Origin: Lineus longissimus
Lineage: Eukaryota > Nemertea > Pilidiophora > Heteronemertea > Lineidae
Assembly (NCBI RefSeq): GCF_910592395.1
Contig: NC_088320.1
Location: forward strand, 14,938,501 to 15,002,500
Reading direction: 5' to 3'
DNA: 64,000 nt
Below, one piece after another: positions 42,501 to 54,178 of the stretch (its first letter is position 1; every line of letters begins with the position of its first letter). A model generated the notes under the pieces. That model saw nothing but the letters and a program-made list of their open reading frames with translations. It did not search any database and had not been told where the DNA came from. The translations under genes were made by a program, and so were the position numbers.

Positions 42501-44695
42501 ATTACACAACATTATTACACAACATTATTACAACACCACCACCACCACCAACACCAACACCACCACCACCACCAACAACAACACCACCACCACCACCAAC
42601 ACCACCACCACCACCACCACCAACACCAACACCACCAACACCACCACTACCAACACCAACACCACCAACACCACCACCACCACCACCAACACCACCACCA
42701 CCACCAACACCACCACCACCACCACCACCAACACCAACACCACCAACACCACCACCACCAACACCAACACCACCAACACCACCACCACCACCACCAACAC
42801 CACCACCACCACCAACACCACCTCTAACTATTGTCCGTTTCTCAGAAAGTCGTGCCAAAAACGATCATGCTGTAATATCTGCCACACGTCACAGTGTTGG
42901 ATTCTTTCATTCATAAGAGTTTAAACACTTTACATGGCGATGTACATTTAAAGGGAGACTTTCGACAAGAGCAAGATAGGCCTGTGAGATTACGTTTCAT
43001 GAAGTTGCTGACAGGTGGCTCCATACCATCTAACAGTAAATACATGTTCTGTACGAGGAAAATGTTTGGGTCAAACCAGGGCAACGTGGAGAAAATCGGT
43101 TGAAGTTATCTCCGCAGATCAAAAGTTGACTTTACAAATGTTTTAAAGCACAAACCTTTCACTTTCGGCATGGTTCCTCCGCAATGGGCCCGTCCCGGTG
43201 TGATGTTTAAAAAATTAAGTGATTTGCGCATTTGTAAATGATAAGACAAATTACACTCTTATCATTTTTGATGTCCCACGCCTGAACTCGCTCGAGCCGG
43301 TTAAATCCAGTTGATACCAGTGTAACATTGAGGTTAAGAGGTTGTTGCCCAGGTCTCAATCGTCTATCAGCCTTCCACTTCTAGATGACAATATTGATAT
43401 AAACAATCACAGACCCAGAAATGCACAGAGAGCAGTTCGATGATTTGGCTACATGTATTTAAAATATTGAGTTGAGAGCTGAGCGTCAGCAAGGACTGAT
43501 ATTGGATGATTGTACTGTAAGTACATGCAGGTGGAAGCTGGTGACCCTAGAGGAAACCTGCGCTGTCGAAGAGAGTCGCCCTCTATCAAATGAACGTACC
43601 CCCCCCCCAGGCGTACCCTAAAAAACATGACGCCCTAACGCTACACGGCAGAAAAAAGGGGGAATTTATTGATAACTATAGGATATATTATTAGGGTCTG
43701 GGAACACATCGTATAGTGTATTGATTCACAAAAAAGGAGCCTCATGGCCTAGTGGTTTACACTGCTGGCCACCACGCAATAGGGCCCGGGTTCGATCCCG
43801 GGGAGAACCCAGGATCGTATGTCTGGATGAACCGGCGTGGCTTTCAAGGAACTAAAATTCACAGTCCTTCGAATGAGACTCAAAACCGAGGTTCCTTGTA
43901 CCTGGTGTCTATGCCTGGGCAAGCTAAGACCCCACCAAGTGAGAAACATGAGTAGCTTGCGTGGACTCTATCTCTCTCGCCAAAGTCGGACCACTAGGCC
44001 AATAAACCCAATTGGCGCCTTACCGTAGTGGCACGCAGGATACGCTCATCCCGCCTTGGAGGAGGATTACTCCTAGGAGAATGACCCCTCCAAGTGCAGA
44101 GCGAACGCTGAAGAAGAAGAAGAAGAAGATTCACCAAAGGAGGAAATCGACGTGCCAGGATGAGAGGAGCACACGGCTGTCACTGGTGTCGGAGATCGAG
44201 TGCTTTATTTTGTAGTGTCACTTAGGGCAAGGCACCCATTGCCATGAACCCACGGCCTGCTTCGGACATCGATTCAGTGGCCTCTACTTTTTGAACCTGC
44301 AACCGGTGTTAATATCACTTTCTAAAAATATTAACTTGAGCTGAGCTTCACAAACTAGGACATTATGAACAATACAAAGCTACGCTGTGTCGATGAGAGT
44401 AGCCCGCTCTCCCATTACTATACCGGGACCAATCGAAAATGAAACCAGGGCCCATCAGCCGCTGATGTTTCCACTGGGCCACTCAGATCCAGGTCGACTA
44501 TGCTCCTCTCTCTACCAGTCTACACGCATTCTGAGCAATTGAGAGGTACTCCGATCCGTCCGGTGCCACCCACCGGGCTATACTGCAAATAGGCTACAAT
44601 CTTGAGAGATATTAATCTAGGTCCTTGGATAAAGTACATTTCCTCTTGTTGAGACACTTGCCTTGCCCTAGTTTATCACCGTCCATTTCTCTCAT
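39547..44695 (-). CDS. BHMT: Betaine-homocysteine S-methyltransferase-like, seven coding exons
   Basis: This zinc enzyme transfers a methyl group from betaine to homocysteine, giving methionine and dimethylglycine in the cytosol. Coding exons, in order of transcription, are 44662-44695, 42262-42452, 41720-41914, 41369-41480, 41009-41190, 40370-40451 and 39547-39833. All phases agree and give 360 residues (vertebrate BHMT is about 406). Homology starts at [10 protein letters not shown]; family blocks include [24 protein letters not shown] and TGLNC. The probable zinc ligands are the Cys of TGLNC and the Cys pair of GLCCGG. The first intron has a GC donor (AAG|GCAAGT); the others are GT-AG. The start is the first in-frame ATG after a stop; a second ATG lies three codons on. 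The C-terminus is shorter than in vertebrates. Exon 1 is assigned from phase and splice fit, so it is the least certain part. Confidence 0.88.
40020..40322. repeat. 26-bp minisatellite in the last intron of the methyltransferase gene
   Basis: About eleven near-identical units of TATGCTTACCCAAGCTATTG plus CCCTTG. It creates long open frames in three frames that are not genes. Confidence 0.95.
42484..42830. repeat. CAC/AAC microsatellite in the first intron of the methyltransferase gene
   Basis: Three 13-bp ATTACACAAC-type units are followed by about 300 bp of ACC and AAC triplets. The minus strand is GGT/GTT-rich. Long frames of Pro, His or Gly/Val repeats on both strands are artefacts of this tract. 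Confidence 0.95.
42835..43735. other. Intron sequence; nothing else seen
   Basis: This belongs to intron 1 of the minus-strand methyltransferase gene. I see no further gene or recognisable transposon. Confidence 0.5.
43738..44250 (+). mobile_element. tRNA-derived SINE
   Basis: The head has an A-box (TGGCCTAGTGG, about 43746) and a B-box (GGTTCGATCCC, about 43789) with tRNA-like spacing, as in polymerase III promoters. The acceptor arms cannot pair, so it is not a functional tRNA. The body continues through a GAAGAAGAA tract near 44110; the 3' end is uncertain. Confidence 0.7.
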
Positions 44696-45619
44696 GGTTG
44701 TGATAAATGCCTTGCCGTAGTTGATCTCCGCCAGTGGTTTGTTCTTCAGGTTGCGGCACTCGCCAAGTTCAAGTTGATCACCGTAATGCAACTTACACTA
44801 CACCATGTACACAACCCATCCCTATGAAGGCAAAATATTGGTCATCTTCACAGGGCTCAAAAGTTAAGAAAACGAGGGGATCTATGGTGGTTTCTGTCCC
44901 AGTAGTTCGTATTTTTGGGGGAAATAATTGGGAATTTCCCTTTTCTGCTTCTATCAATAAGAACAACTGCATAATGTGAAGGTCACTCCATGTCAACATT
45001 TGGATATGCTGCAAACATCTACCGTGATAAAAGTCGGAGTACTAATCACAGACTCTGAATTAAACATTACTGTTGTGAACATTTATTGAATTCAATCATC
45101 TACCAGTGGATTACACTTTGAAGTATTAGTTCGTGATTGTTTATTTAGGTAGTTGATCATGTGATTTTATATCGATAAAAACGTCGAATGCAACAGGTGT
45201 TTTTGTTTACATGGGAGCCACCATTTTGAAGAAATGCTGTGACGTTACCGTGAAACCCCCTTTGCTAGGATTCCGTCTTTAAAAAACGACCCGACCATTT
45301 CCGATTATTGCCGATGTTTTCCGAAGACTTCCTCTTGAAGAAGCCACGTCCATCGATCCTATTGGTTCTACCTCATGCACGCATTATATAGCACCTGTTT
45401 GCAGCGTGATGAGACAGTCTCAATGATCAAGAAAAATAATCTGATATCGATGAGCCGTTGTGTGGGGTGTAATTGTATTTTCGTATTTTTTCTCGTATTT
45501 CGATCGGATTCTGTCCAGCATCGTAATCTCTCGTTAATCCAAAAGGGTGCCTAATCTGTGTACCGAATTCATCTCGTATTATAAGCCTCGACTGGGAAAT
45601 CATGCAGAGCTAATTCTTG

Positions 45620-45844
45620 AATTTAAGCGAATAGACTGGACCAATGTTGTTTGCGTGATAATCCTCTGAGTGAGTTTTCGCTTCCCGTAGCGTCGAGAAA
45701 TCCACCGAGAAAGAACCCATTCCTGCGTATGACGTCCTCAGTTTTCGTGATAGATTTCCCGATCTCGAGCCGGTCTCCGTGAACCAAGCGCTGTATCTCG
45801 GCCGCAATTTTGGGATCGGAAACTCGGGAAATGGCAGACGCCTG
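45620..45844 (-). CDS. Possible exon of an unknown gene
   Basis: A good acceptor (TTTTCATTGTGCAG) ends at about 45845 on the minus strand. A GC-rich open frame follows, reading ASAISRVSDPKIAAEIQRLV and onward with coding-like composition, to a stop at 45623. A second frame is also open over the same interval. No neighbour exon could be tied to it. It lies about 1 kb upstream of the methyltransferase ATG, so it might be an unrelated gene or 5' untranslated sequence. Confidence 0.25.
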
Positions 45845-46374
45845 CACAATGAAAATGCGCGTGTATCTTATACAGTGTCACTCGGGAACCCCGAGAATAA
45901 GGTATTTATGATTTATGATGTAACAAAAGGGCAACCTGGTCATGAGGAGTGCTAGGGCAGAAAAACACCCATGGTTTAGGTAAACATTTCGGGAAAAGTT
46001 TTTGAAGGAAAATGAATATTTCCCACCTTTCATATGAAAGTCCTGCCCCCTCCGCATCCAGTTAAGAACTCCGTGTGATATGTGATGTATCCTGGTAACC
46101 TAGCAGTCTCTGGCATGTCTTGGACACGGAAAGGCCATGCAATAAAAGGAAATATCAGATACCACGGAAACCAAGATATACTAAAAATTGGTCCGCAGAA
46201 GTTAGGAATCTGAGTCAACGATGATGCAAATTGGTGTCGACACTGGATATTCATTTCCACTACAGCTGGGAACAAAAAGTAAAACAATCATAAATCCTTC
46301 TCACATGTGAGGGTGTCAGTTAGAGACATGCAGTTGACAATATTTTTCTTGGCATAGTGTGAGAAACAACAACT

Positions 46375-46640
46375 CCATTGGTGCGACCAAGGAGTAGGTT
46401 GATAACGTTTGGCGACCGAGCCTTCTCCACTGCAGCCCCAAGGCTCTGTAATCAACTTCCACGTAGTGCGAGAGAATGTGCCAGCATCTCAGTCTTCAAA
46501 TTGCATCTTAAATCCTATCTCGTTGGTCACTACCACTCCTAATATGTCTCTCTTTTGTAAAGTGTCACCGATCACTCTGAGTGGATTCTGGCACTATAAA
46601 TCATCTAAATATTATTATTATTATCATTATTATTATTGAA
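46375..46640 (+). mobile_element. LINE 3' fragment with ATT tail inside module X copy 1
   Basis: The plus strand encodes a decayed TFGDRAFSTAAPRLCNQLP-type reverse-transcriptase tail (CR1/L2-like), then an (ATT)n tail at 46608-46637. It is missing from copies 2 and 3 of module X, so it inserted after or during the duplication. Confidence 0.8.
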
Positions 46641-46739
46641 ATATATTATATGCACTCGAAGCAAATGGAATACTTTGGTCATACTTCATGTGGCGTAAAC
46701 AAACAATCATTTATCACCTCCACTTGCTGACCGATCATG

Positions 46740-47140
46740 CATGGTCCCAGAGCATACATGTTGCTTCGACATGCATGGCGTCTTGACATGCGTGGTGCCT
46801 GGACATGTATGTTGCTTTGACAAGCATGACCCTGGGCATGCATGGTGCCTGGGCATACATGGTGCCTTGACAAGCATGGTGCTTGGACATGCTTGATGCC
46901 TGCATATGCGTGGCTCATGAACATGCATGGTCCCTGGACATGCATGCTGCCTGGACATGCATGGTACCTGGAGTTGCATGGTGCCTTGACAAGCTCGGTG
47001 CCTTGACAAGCATGGTAATAGGACATGATTGGTGCCTGGACATGTGTGATGCCTGGACGTGCATGTTGTCTAGACATGCGCCTTGACTAGCTTGGTGCCT
47101 GGACATGGATGCTGCCTGGACATGCGTGCTGCCTGAACTA
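46740..47140. repeat. 17-bp minisatellite, module X copy 1
   Basis: About 23 variants of TGGTGCCTGGACATGCA. Seventeen is not a multiple of three, so every third unit returns to the same frame, and frames on both strands stay open without coding meaning. Confidence 0.95.
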
Positions 47141-47799
47141 TTAACACCCTGTATATACGAATAGCATCATTCATTAACGTGATCGGTTCAGTGTTTAAAG
47201 AGATAGGCGGTGATAATCGTATTGCTCGCAATTCACTATGAGTACAGTACAATCGATATCGGTCAATTCAGGTATTGGTTCTTTCAATTATTTTCACATG
47301 TTTAAGCCTATGATATGCTGCTCTCTAGACCTACGGGAATGCAATACTTCTCACTCACCGTGGGCAGGATGTCGATCGAACTTTGCAGCACTAATTTTAA
47401 GTAGCAGAAACCAATGCTATGAATAGTTTCAAGCGTCTGAAGTAAGTACAAATCAGGGCTTGATACTTTACAGCTAAATGTCTATTCGGTTATAGGCATG
47501 ATGTTATCTTACTTCGCTGAGCACATAGAACAGGAAAATAAAAAAAAAACATATTGCGGTCATGTTAGTTTGGCCTTTTTAATAGGATTATTACAAGAGT
47601 GTGGAAATGCATGTGGGATATGGATCAATGTGGACAAACGACAGTATACAATGCCAGGAGAAGAGTCCATTGGTCAGTTCTTTGTTATGTGGGGCACGTT
47701 TTTGTATTGTCTAGATCATGTTGTCATTAAAATGTGCACTTGTCTACCCTTAATGATAAAGTATGTTACCATTAGACTCTTTTTTCATGCGGTATAGCA

Positions 47800-49050
47800 C
47801 TGTATGATTGCCCACAGTTTGGATTACGAAGGTAGTTTGCCGTCATTTTTGACGGGTGATGGATATTGGAGGGTGTGGTAAACCCTGTTTAGACATGACA
47901 CATTTGTTATGGGTGGGGCATCTTACAACCGATACTATAGTACAGTAGAAATGGCGTCATGGGAGGTGGGGGGGGGGGGGCTGGGGCGGGGGGGGGGGGG
48001 GTCCATTGTGATGTTGTTACAGTAATATTTGTCTATATCTGCCACAAGTGGATCACAGTATTTGAAATATGCCAGAGCTGATGCTATGGTAATGGTTATT
48101 GATCCAGATTGCAAGTTTCAGACTGAAACATATGGACAATTAATTACAAGTATCTGAAATAACTGAAGGTAAGTATTGAGTAATAAGACTGATAAAGAAG
48201 ATTTTTTTTTTTAATCAACAGTGCATGTACCTGGATTTATCAATCTCAGGTGAAATTCAATATTTTATAAAACGTTAATTACAACAGTGTGCCTTGAAGG
48301 AATTACCTTGCCTACGTATATGTTTCCTCCAAGAGAGTGTTGCCCTATTAAGAGTACAGTAACATATTTCATAAGTTTTAGTGTTAGAGCTGAGGAGATA
48401 ATGAAAGCATTCATGTATGGTGCGCACAGGATACTGTAATCAGGTAGACTTTGTTTGCATGTCTTCAATGTAGTAGTTAATATGGAGTTTCTATAATGTA
48501 ACTGAATTCTAATTTAACAACTACGTTTATAAAGGAACTGTCCAAAGTTTCGCCTGCTCCCATTCATTCATACTATAGTTAAATTCTTATCATATGATAT
48601 GGAAGTATTATTTAACATACTTCCGTGATCGGGCAGACTCAAAGTAATTGTCTTCTTTGCAAATTTAGTGTTTTGACAAGAACATTATTTTGAGTAGCCT
48701 TTAGAAAGTACATGTATCATCAAATATATATATTAATATTAGAACTGGTAAAAGTATCGTCATGTCTGCCATCGCCTCAACCGTTTGATGGAATCTCCGA
48801 ATTGTTCGTATGGACATTAAGATTGCACTATTGCATTATTGGGTGCAGGATGGATAACTTAGAGATGACATTACAGTATTGTTATACAGTAATGACAGCA
48901 ATATACATTCATAGGTATTGACAATACACATGCAGTTGTATTGTGCTCTCTCTGACTTAAAATGAAACGGCCAGGGGCCATTATACTCGCCGTATGATAC
49001 TTAGTAGACATTTCATGCATCCTTACTAACTTTATCAAAAATAATTCAAT
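47800..49050. other. Spacer between X1 and Y1, first part; no gene seen
   Basis: This sequence is absent from the second X-Y copy at 60239. It contains a poly-G tract at 47961-48001 and otherwise AT-rich sequence without convincing frames. Confidence 0.55.
47961..48001. repeat. Poly-G tract
   Basis: Runs of 13, 4 and 14 G within 41 bases, a strong G-quadruplex candidate. Confidence 0.85.
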
Positions 49051-49054
49051 GATA

Positions 49055-49965
49055 TATCACACTTTTTGGTTTTGGTCCGTTGAACTGCATACCCCATTTC
49101 TTTGCCCAAATCTCAAGGTTTCTTAGGAGCTGTTGCAGAGTGTGCTGGTCCTCGATCGAATGTATGGCTCCGTACAGCAGTCGCCATTCTAGAAAACTGG
49201 TGTAACTAAGTCATTGGAGAGCTGCCCAGTGTTCAGTGACTGTCTGAAGATAGCCGTTAGGGGTGGCGCTATCTCTGCAGCCGCCTCCTTCAGTACCCGG
49301 TTGTGGATGTCATCCGGGCCACAGGCCTTGCCGGGGTTGATGCTTTCGATCAGTTTCTTAATGCCCTCTTCACTGGTGTTGAGCTGTGATATATGTCCGG
49401 TTTCCTGTTGCCGTCTGGTTTGGGGAGATCCTCTGCCTTGTCTTCTTGGGTGATGACTTGAATAGTTCATTGAGGATTTCTGCTGAAACCACTATTTTGC
49501 CTTTTCGTTTAGGGGGAGATACCAGTGCTATCACATTTCTGTGTTTTGACATAGCAAAGGAAGGCATTTCTGTTGTTGTTCTCCAGGCTTAGACTTAGAA
49601 ACTTTGTCAAGTAGTTCCGATGAGTTAGGTACAGGACTTTCCTGGCTTTCTTCTTTTGATTCTTATACTTCGTCTTGTTAACTTCGGTAGGGTGTTTCGT
49701 CAACTTCTTGAAAAGACGGTTCTTTTTCTTGATCGATCTTCTTGTCTCACCATTCACCCACGGAAAGCTGTTATTGGTCTTGATCATCTGATTGGGATGT
49801 GTCGATTGATCGCGCCTTGTATTCCAGCTTTGAGGACGGACCAGTTTTCATCCACGTTTCTCTCCTCCTGGGGTGTAGGTCACGTATTTCTGCTCCGACT
49901 TCATCCCAGTCGGCCTTTTTGAAGACCGGGACTTGTCTTTTATCATTTGATGTACCTTGAGTTTA
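49055..49965 (-). mobile_element. Internally deleted non-LTR retrotransposon (jockey/CR1-like)
   Basis: Minus-strand fragments in order encode a VPVFKKADWDEV linker, a PWVNGETRRSIKKKNRLFKK block, an N-terminal reverse-transcriptase block (INPGKACGPDDIHNRVLKE) and then, directly after VTPVF, an LLYGAIHSIEDQ...WAKKWGMQFN block. The central catalytic region between the last two is missing. Frames are shifted several times. Confidence 0.85.
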
Positions 49966-50802
49966 ATATCACAGAGTGTGATTACCAATTCTAAAAAAAT
50001 TCTGTCGGCTCGGGTTTGGACTGTATTTTAGCTCCACCCTCGAGTGTCTTGGTAACTCAACCAAGGTCCTCCGCCTCGGGTTCAATTCCTTAAGTAATGG
50101 TCTCCTTACCTTGGTGCTGTCTGGATCCTTTTTTTAAGTGAGGGGTGACTCGTGAAAAAGAGACAAAAGTTGTTCTCCCCTCTAGTCGGTTACATTTACA
50201 TTTGTGAGAGGGAGTGTGAGTTGGCCATCTCTAGTGGTATCTTGCAAATTACGCTTGTTCTAGCGGCCGAATTTCTTTCCCGCTCCCAGATGCCGGGGAA
50301 TTTTGTGACGTAATTTACATTTCACCTCGTCAGCAGGGTCACTGAGGGCAGTGAAGGCAGTGTTTTTAACCGAGATTTGGGTGGCTAAAGCCTTGCAAAT
50401 TACTCATTCTTCCCCATTTCTCTTTGTTTCTCTGTTTTTCGAGGACGCGTTAGGAAAAGAAGTCGAATGTGCGTAGTGTATATTCAAGTGTTCGAAAAGC
50501 AGGAAGTAATGTCATCCGCCACCGATGTTGATTTGGGCTCCCCTAGATTTGCTTAACAACAAGGAAAATATATATTCACAACAAGACGTCACAGTGCTGT
50601 TTAGATCAATGACTACAGGCAGCGCATTACAAGTGCTAGTAGAGAATCGACCCACGGAAGGCTAACTCGGGTCAGATCGGAGTAACATCGGAATAGCGTT
50701 ATAATTTAGTCAGATTTTAATTTTTTTCTTCTTAATTGTTTTGTGCAATTTCTTATGGAAACTACATGTAATTTTATGTAGAATAAGAGGTGACTGGGCA
50801 GC

Positions 50803-51102
50803 CCACAACTTGGTAATATTGGTCTTAATGATACCAATGGTCCTTTAAGTCCAACCTCGGCTGCGAAAGGTTTCCTAGGCCAGGATCAAGTTGAGAGGGC
50901 TAAAATAACGGACAACGCGTTTTTTACGATGTTCGATGCGAAACAAAATAGGAAAAACGTGCAATACTTTAATACTGAAGGAGTAATACATTCACTGTGT
51001 TCATTAAAGGAAATCGAAATCAGATGTTTTAATATTGGTCCAATACTCAACTTAATAACGCAAAGTCAGTTTTTTAAAGTAACTTTACTGAGTCAAAAGT
51101 GA
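50803..51102 (+). CDS. Open segment B of the uncharacterised module-Y gene
   Basis: The frame is open for 100 codons after an acceptor-like GACTGGGCAG at 50801, ending with a TGA at 51100. The peptide has a GFLGQDQVERAKITDNAFF start and alternating hydrophobic residues typical of beta strands. In the duplicate module the same segment carries an in-frame TAA at 60853 in place of a CAA codon here. It may be an exon or part of a decayed intronless gene; no family recognised. Confidence 0.35.
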   Translation, partial: PQLGNIGLNDTNGPLSPTSAAKGFLGQDQVERAKITDNAFFTMFDAKQNRKNVQYFNTEGVIHSLCSLKEIEIRCFNIGPILNLITQSQFFKVTLLSQK

Positions 51103-51181
51103 AGAAATATCTAGAGGTTTTCTGAACCTTAGTAATTTTGAAATAATCCGATAAATCATATGAAAACCCTTCCATTAGACC

Positions 51182-51553
51182 ATGGCTCATCATGTCTCTC
51201 CACTGCTCAGCAGTGTATTATACATACACATGGCTATGTATTCTATATTGTCATTCCATATGGTCAATTCTTTGAGAATCTTTGAGCGAGTGCATTGGGA
51301 AGGCTATCCCACCGAGAAGGAGGTATCTCTGACGAGATCTCTACTGCAGTGCTCTATTTTTCTACCATCGGGAAGACATGTGGTAGGTTTTAGTGTTGAG
51401 TGCAAAGCGCAAACCACTTGCACAATACATTCATCACATCATGAAGATGGGACAGGTACAAAATTAAACAAAAAAGGAGCAGACATCTGGATGGAGCGGG
51501 TAGGTAGAGGTAATGACCAAAGTGTTATCATATATCCTCGGAAACCCTACTGA
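51182..51553 (+). CDS. Open segment C of the uncharacterised module-Y gene
   Basis: An ATG-started frame of 123 codons, conserved as 61073-61465 in the second copy apart from a two-base difference at the end that changes the last residues. It contains an RSLLQCSIFLPSGRHVVGF segment of beta-propeller-like character. I cannot name a family. It may be an upstream exon of the 52708 ORF. Confidence 0.35.
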   Translation: MAHHVSPLLSSVLYIHMAMYSILSFHMVNSLRIFERVHWEGYPTEKEVSLTRSLLQCSIFLPSGRHVVGFSVECKAQTTCTIHSSHHEDGTGTKLNKKGADIWMERVGRGNDQSVIIYPRKPY

Positions 51554-52707
51554 CTAATAGACCTTTTCGTATTTGAATCCACAGCGTCAAATCATATCAT
51601 CATTCGGATCGGAAAATTACATCGCATGAGGCACAAGTGTGCAAGGGTCATAAACCTACCCTGAACATACTCTTAACTTACTTGGACGTGGGACTTACCC
51701 AGCAGGAGGGAAATACCCCTGCTTGACACTATGCGCCGCCAATTGTGGTATCACACTAACGTTATTACTATCAACACCTGTTTTCCTCTACGTACTGAGG
51801 AGGGCCCAGTCCGTGTCTGCTGCAATACACACACGTGTCATATAGGTGTTGTTGCAATTTGGACGAGTGGGCGGAAAAGGGAATCCACGGAAACTACCAC
51901 CGACTGCTCTTCTATTCTCTGTACCTCCCCCGTCAAACAAAGCTTATCAATATCAATGCTATTCGATTTATAAGTTTGGAAATCGTAAAGATTAATACAC
52001 GGCTAAATAACCATTGAAGTCATGACCGATTAGTCAGGTTTTGACGGATATAAGTGTAAGCGAGCAGCATCCCAAAAGTCCAGTGGGGAACCATATGCGA
52101 TATAAGAGACTTTCAGCCCGTCGAATCTCCTGCCTGTATAACGTGTCCCTATCGATTTTGCGTACGACGTCATCAGTTTGAGTACTTTGGAAGACACGTG
52201 GTACCGCATAAGTATAAGAACTGTATTCCATACGTGATGCAATACGCATGATATTGAACGATTTAACTCGCATTTGCAGCTAAATTTAGTCTTCTATCAT
52301 ATTACTATCCGGTTTGAGCTTTCGTTTAAGATGCTTTCGTTTGTAAAGTTTTTTTTGGAGAAATCAGAGGCGTTTTCATTGCTACCTATCTAATGGGCTG
52401 TTCACAAATTGCGTACGGCTGAGTTATCGAAGCTCAAGCTCATTTTATGTCTGACTTAAGTATCACTTACCCGTATGCGACGTACGTATTTTCCATATGG
52501 ATAACTGGTACGTTTTGACAGTGCTGAAGGTCACTAGTTACCAAACTTCGCGTTCTTCTCATCTTAGGTCCGAAGAGATTCGCTACGTTTCGGCTACAAC
52601 GAACGTTTCGACTGAAGAAAACTACTCCGAGACATATACTGGGTATTGTTTACTGTCCGGAACAACAGTTATTTCTCTTACATTCATGTGGTGGCATTTC
52701 CCGAAGG

Positions 52708-53544
52708 ATGAATCCTCCATCTTTTTTTATTGCATATTACCCAAGCTCAGTTCCTACACAAAAACATCTTTTTGACTTTCAAGAACTGGTCACCGATGTA
52801 TTATGCTTTAAAGCATACCTGCTTGTGTTCTGTTTACATTCCCCTCGCAGTAAGTTGTCTGTAGATTTATACAGTTATAGCGGAAGATTTGTATCTCATG
52901 TTACTGTGAACTACACCATGACTGGTTTAAGATGCAGGCCAGTGATGTCAGATGACATGAGTCATGTGATAGTTTCGACACAAAATCTTACCAAAACAAC
53001 CAAACGCCGCAAGCCTTATTACGATCTAATTCTTTTTGAAATTGACCATCGCTCCGAACAAGATATTGCATTTACTCATCCAAATTTGATAACGTCCGTC
53101 CAAGCTGAAAAAAAGCAGGTCCGCCCTCCTCATCGGGCAGTGTGGTCGAATGCAAATATTTTGATTTATCTCATAAAGAAAAGGACAGTAGTTGTATTTC
53201 GCTACAAAGAAGGTTACTACAGACTGCTTTACAAGCCGAAGTTATATATGGGAAAAATCTATCATGGGACATGGGATCATGTCAACAGCGGATTAAAATT
53301 TTTCGAACGGAAGAATAAAGGGAAATATAGATCTTTTACACTTTTTAGGTTGTCATTTAGAGAGGACAACAATTTAATGCATTTCACAAGAGTTCCAGGT
53401 TTCGAAGTGCGGTGCCCAGCTCGCAATAACCCATATCCAATATTAGCAATCAGTTCAAATGGAATGCTTTTCTCTCGCACACATTTCATCGGCGTGAAAC
53501 CAATAGTCATTGATCACTTCCGCATGATGCCTGGACATGACTGA
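52708..53544 (+). CDS. Uncharacterised beta-rich protein, module Y copy 1
   Basis: This is an intact frame of 278 codons, by far the longest in the module. The protein has no signal peptide or clear membrane helix. Repeated short hydrophobic strands (AYLLVFCLH, KLSVDLYSYSGRFVSHVTV, YYDLILFEI, NILIYLI, TVVVFRYKEGYY) suggest a beta-propeller or similar all-beta fold; this is inference. Upstream open segments at 50803 and 51182 may belong to the same gene. The duplicate at 62604 is also open over its full length, differing at about 37 residues, mostly through replacement changes. Function unknown. Confidence 0.55.
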   Translation: MNPPSFFIAYYPSSVPTQKHLFDFQELVTDVLCFKAYLLVFCLHSPRSKLSVDLYSYSGRFVSHVTVNYTMTGLRCRPVMSDDMSHVIVSTQNLTKTTKRRKPYYDLILFEIDHRSEQDIAFTHPNLITSVQAEKKQVRPPHRAVWSNANILIYLIKKRTVVVFRYKEGYYRLLYKPKLYMGKIYHGTWDHVNSGLKFFERKNKGKYRSFTLFRLSFREDNNLMHFTRVPGFEVRCPARNNPYPILAISSNGMLFSRTHFIGVKPIVIDHFRMMPGHD

Positions 53545-53759
53545 TCATATTCAAGTTGCAATATGCATTAGGCGCCAAGCAGAACATCCATTAAACCAAG
53601 TATTGATTGCAATTAAACATCTAACAAGTGTTGGCAAGACCTATACGAACAAAGTGATACCTCTCTCATCGTTATACTTGCTAAGAAAACTGAGCAACTT
53701 CGATTTTTGTGAAGGGCAAAACTATGCTAACTTTATTCTCTATTTTCTTAATTGATCAC

Positions 53760-54178
53760 GTCAATTTATTTTTAATTAGCCTGACTAACACATTTTGTTT
53801 GCGGGGAATACTTATCACGGGGTTTCAATAAAATACTTCACTAGGCAGAAGCAATCCGATAAGTTCAACGGATATTGAATTTATTCTCAAAATTAGAACT
53901 AATTGCTCGTTTATCTGCCAATAGATACAGAGTGTTAACCATTCTTCTTTAATTCATACTTGGTGATACGTGTTTCTTCTTGTGCTTTGGCATCCATTGG
54001 ACGTTCAGAAGCTCGTTGAATGGGCTTAAGTACAATGGATATCAAGCAGATATAGATTTATAAGTCTGGGTGGATTTTTTCCTCAAAGGTAAACGAGATG
54101 TTAGTCTCTTTTTGGCTCGTCGGAGGGGAGTCTCTGTGATACCGCAGTGTCCGTCGTCAGTCTTCATCGTCTTTTAAC
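53760..54178. other. Spacer; no gene seen
   Basis: AT-rich sequence between module Y copy 1 and the next repeat block, with no recognisable feature. Confidence 0.5.

Larger units (their letters stand above)
45883..47795 (+). repeat. Module X, copy 1
   Basis: Homologous to 58268-60239 (close) and to 54444-55800 (more diverged). It contains a unique-looking 5' part, a 17-bp minisatellite, and a 3' part with a conserved short frame at 47498-47797. Copy 1 alone carries a LINE fragment at 46375-46640. Confidence 0.85.
50345..53755 (+). repeat. Module Y, copy 1
   Basis: Over 3.3 kb it matches 60239-63579 at roughly 93-96 percent by eye. It contains four blocks with open frames on the plus strand, the last being a 278-codon ORF. 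A short, older copy of its start is at 55990-56120. Confidence 0.9.

Noticed and set aside
42416-42916. Long frames of Pro/Thr, His/Gln or Gly/Val repeats on both strands
   Set aside because: They come from the CAC/AAC microsatellite; any frame through it is open.
43738-43815. A tRNA gene
   Set aside because: A and B boxes are present but the acceptor arms do not pair and the sequence continues as a SINE body.
46679-47106. Cys/His-rich repeat proteins (MSRHHACPGTMHVQ type), also at 54932-55707 and 58740-59533
   Set aside because: A 17-bp minisatellite gives 17-residue periodic frames on both strands; there is no independent coding evidence.
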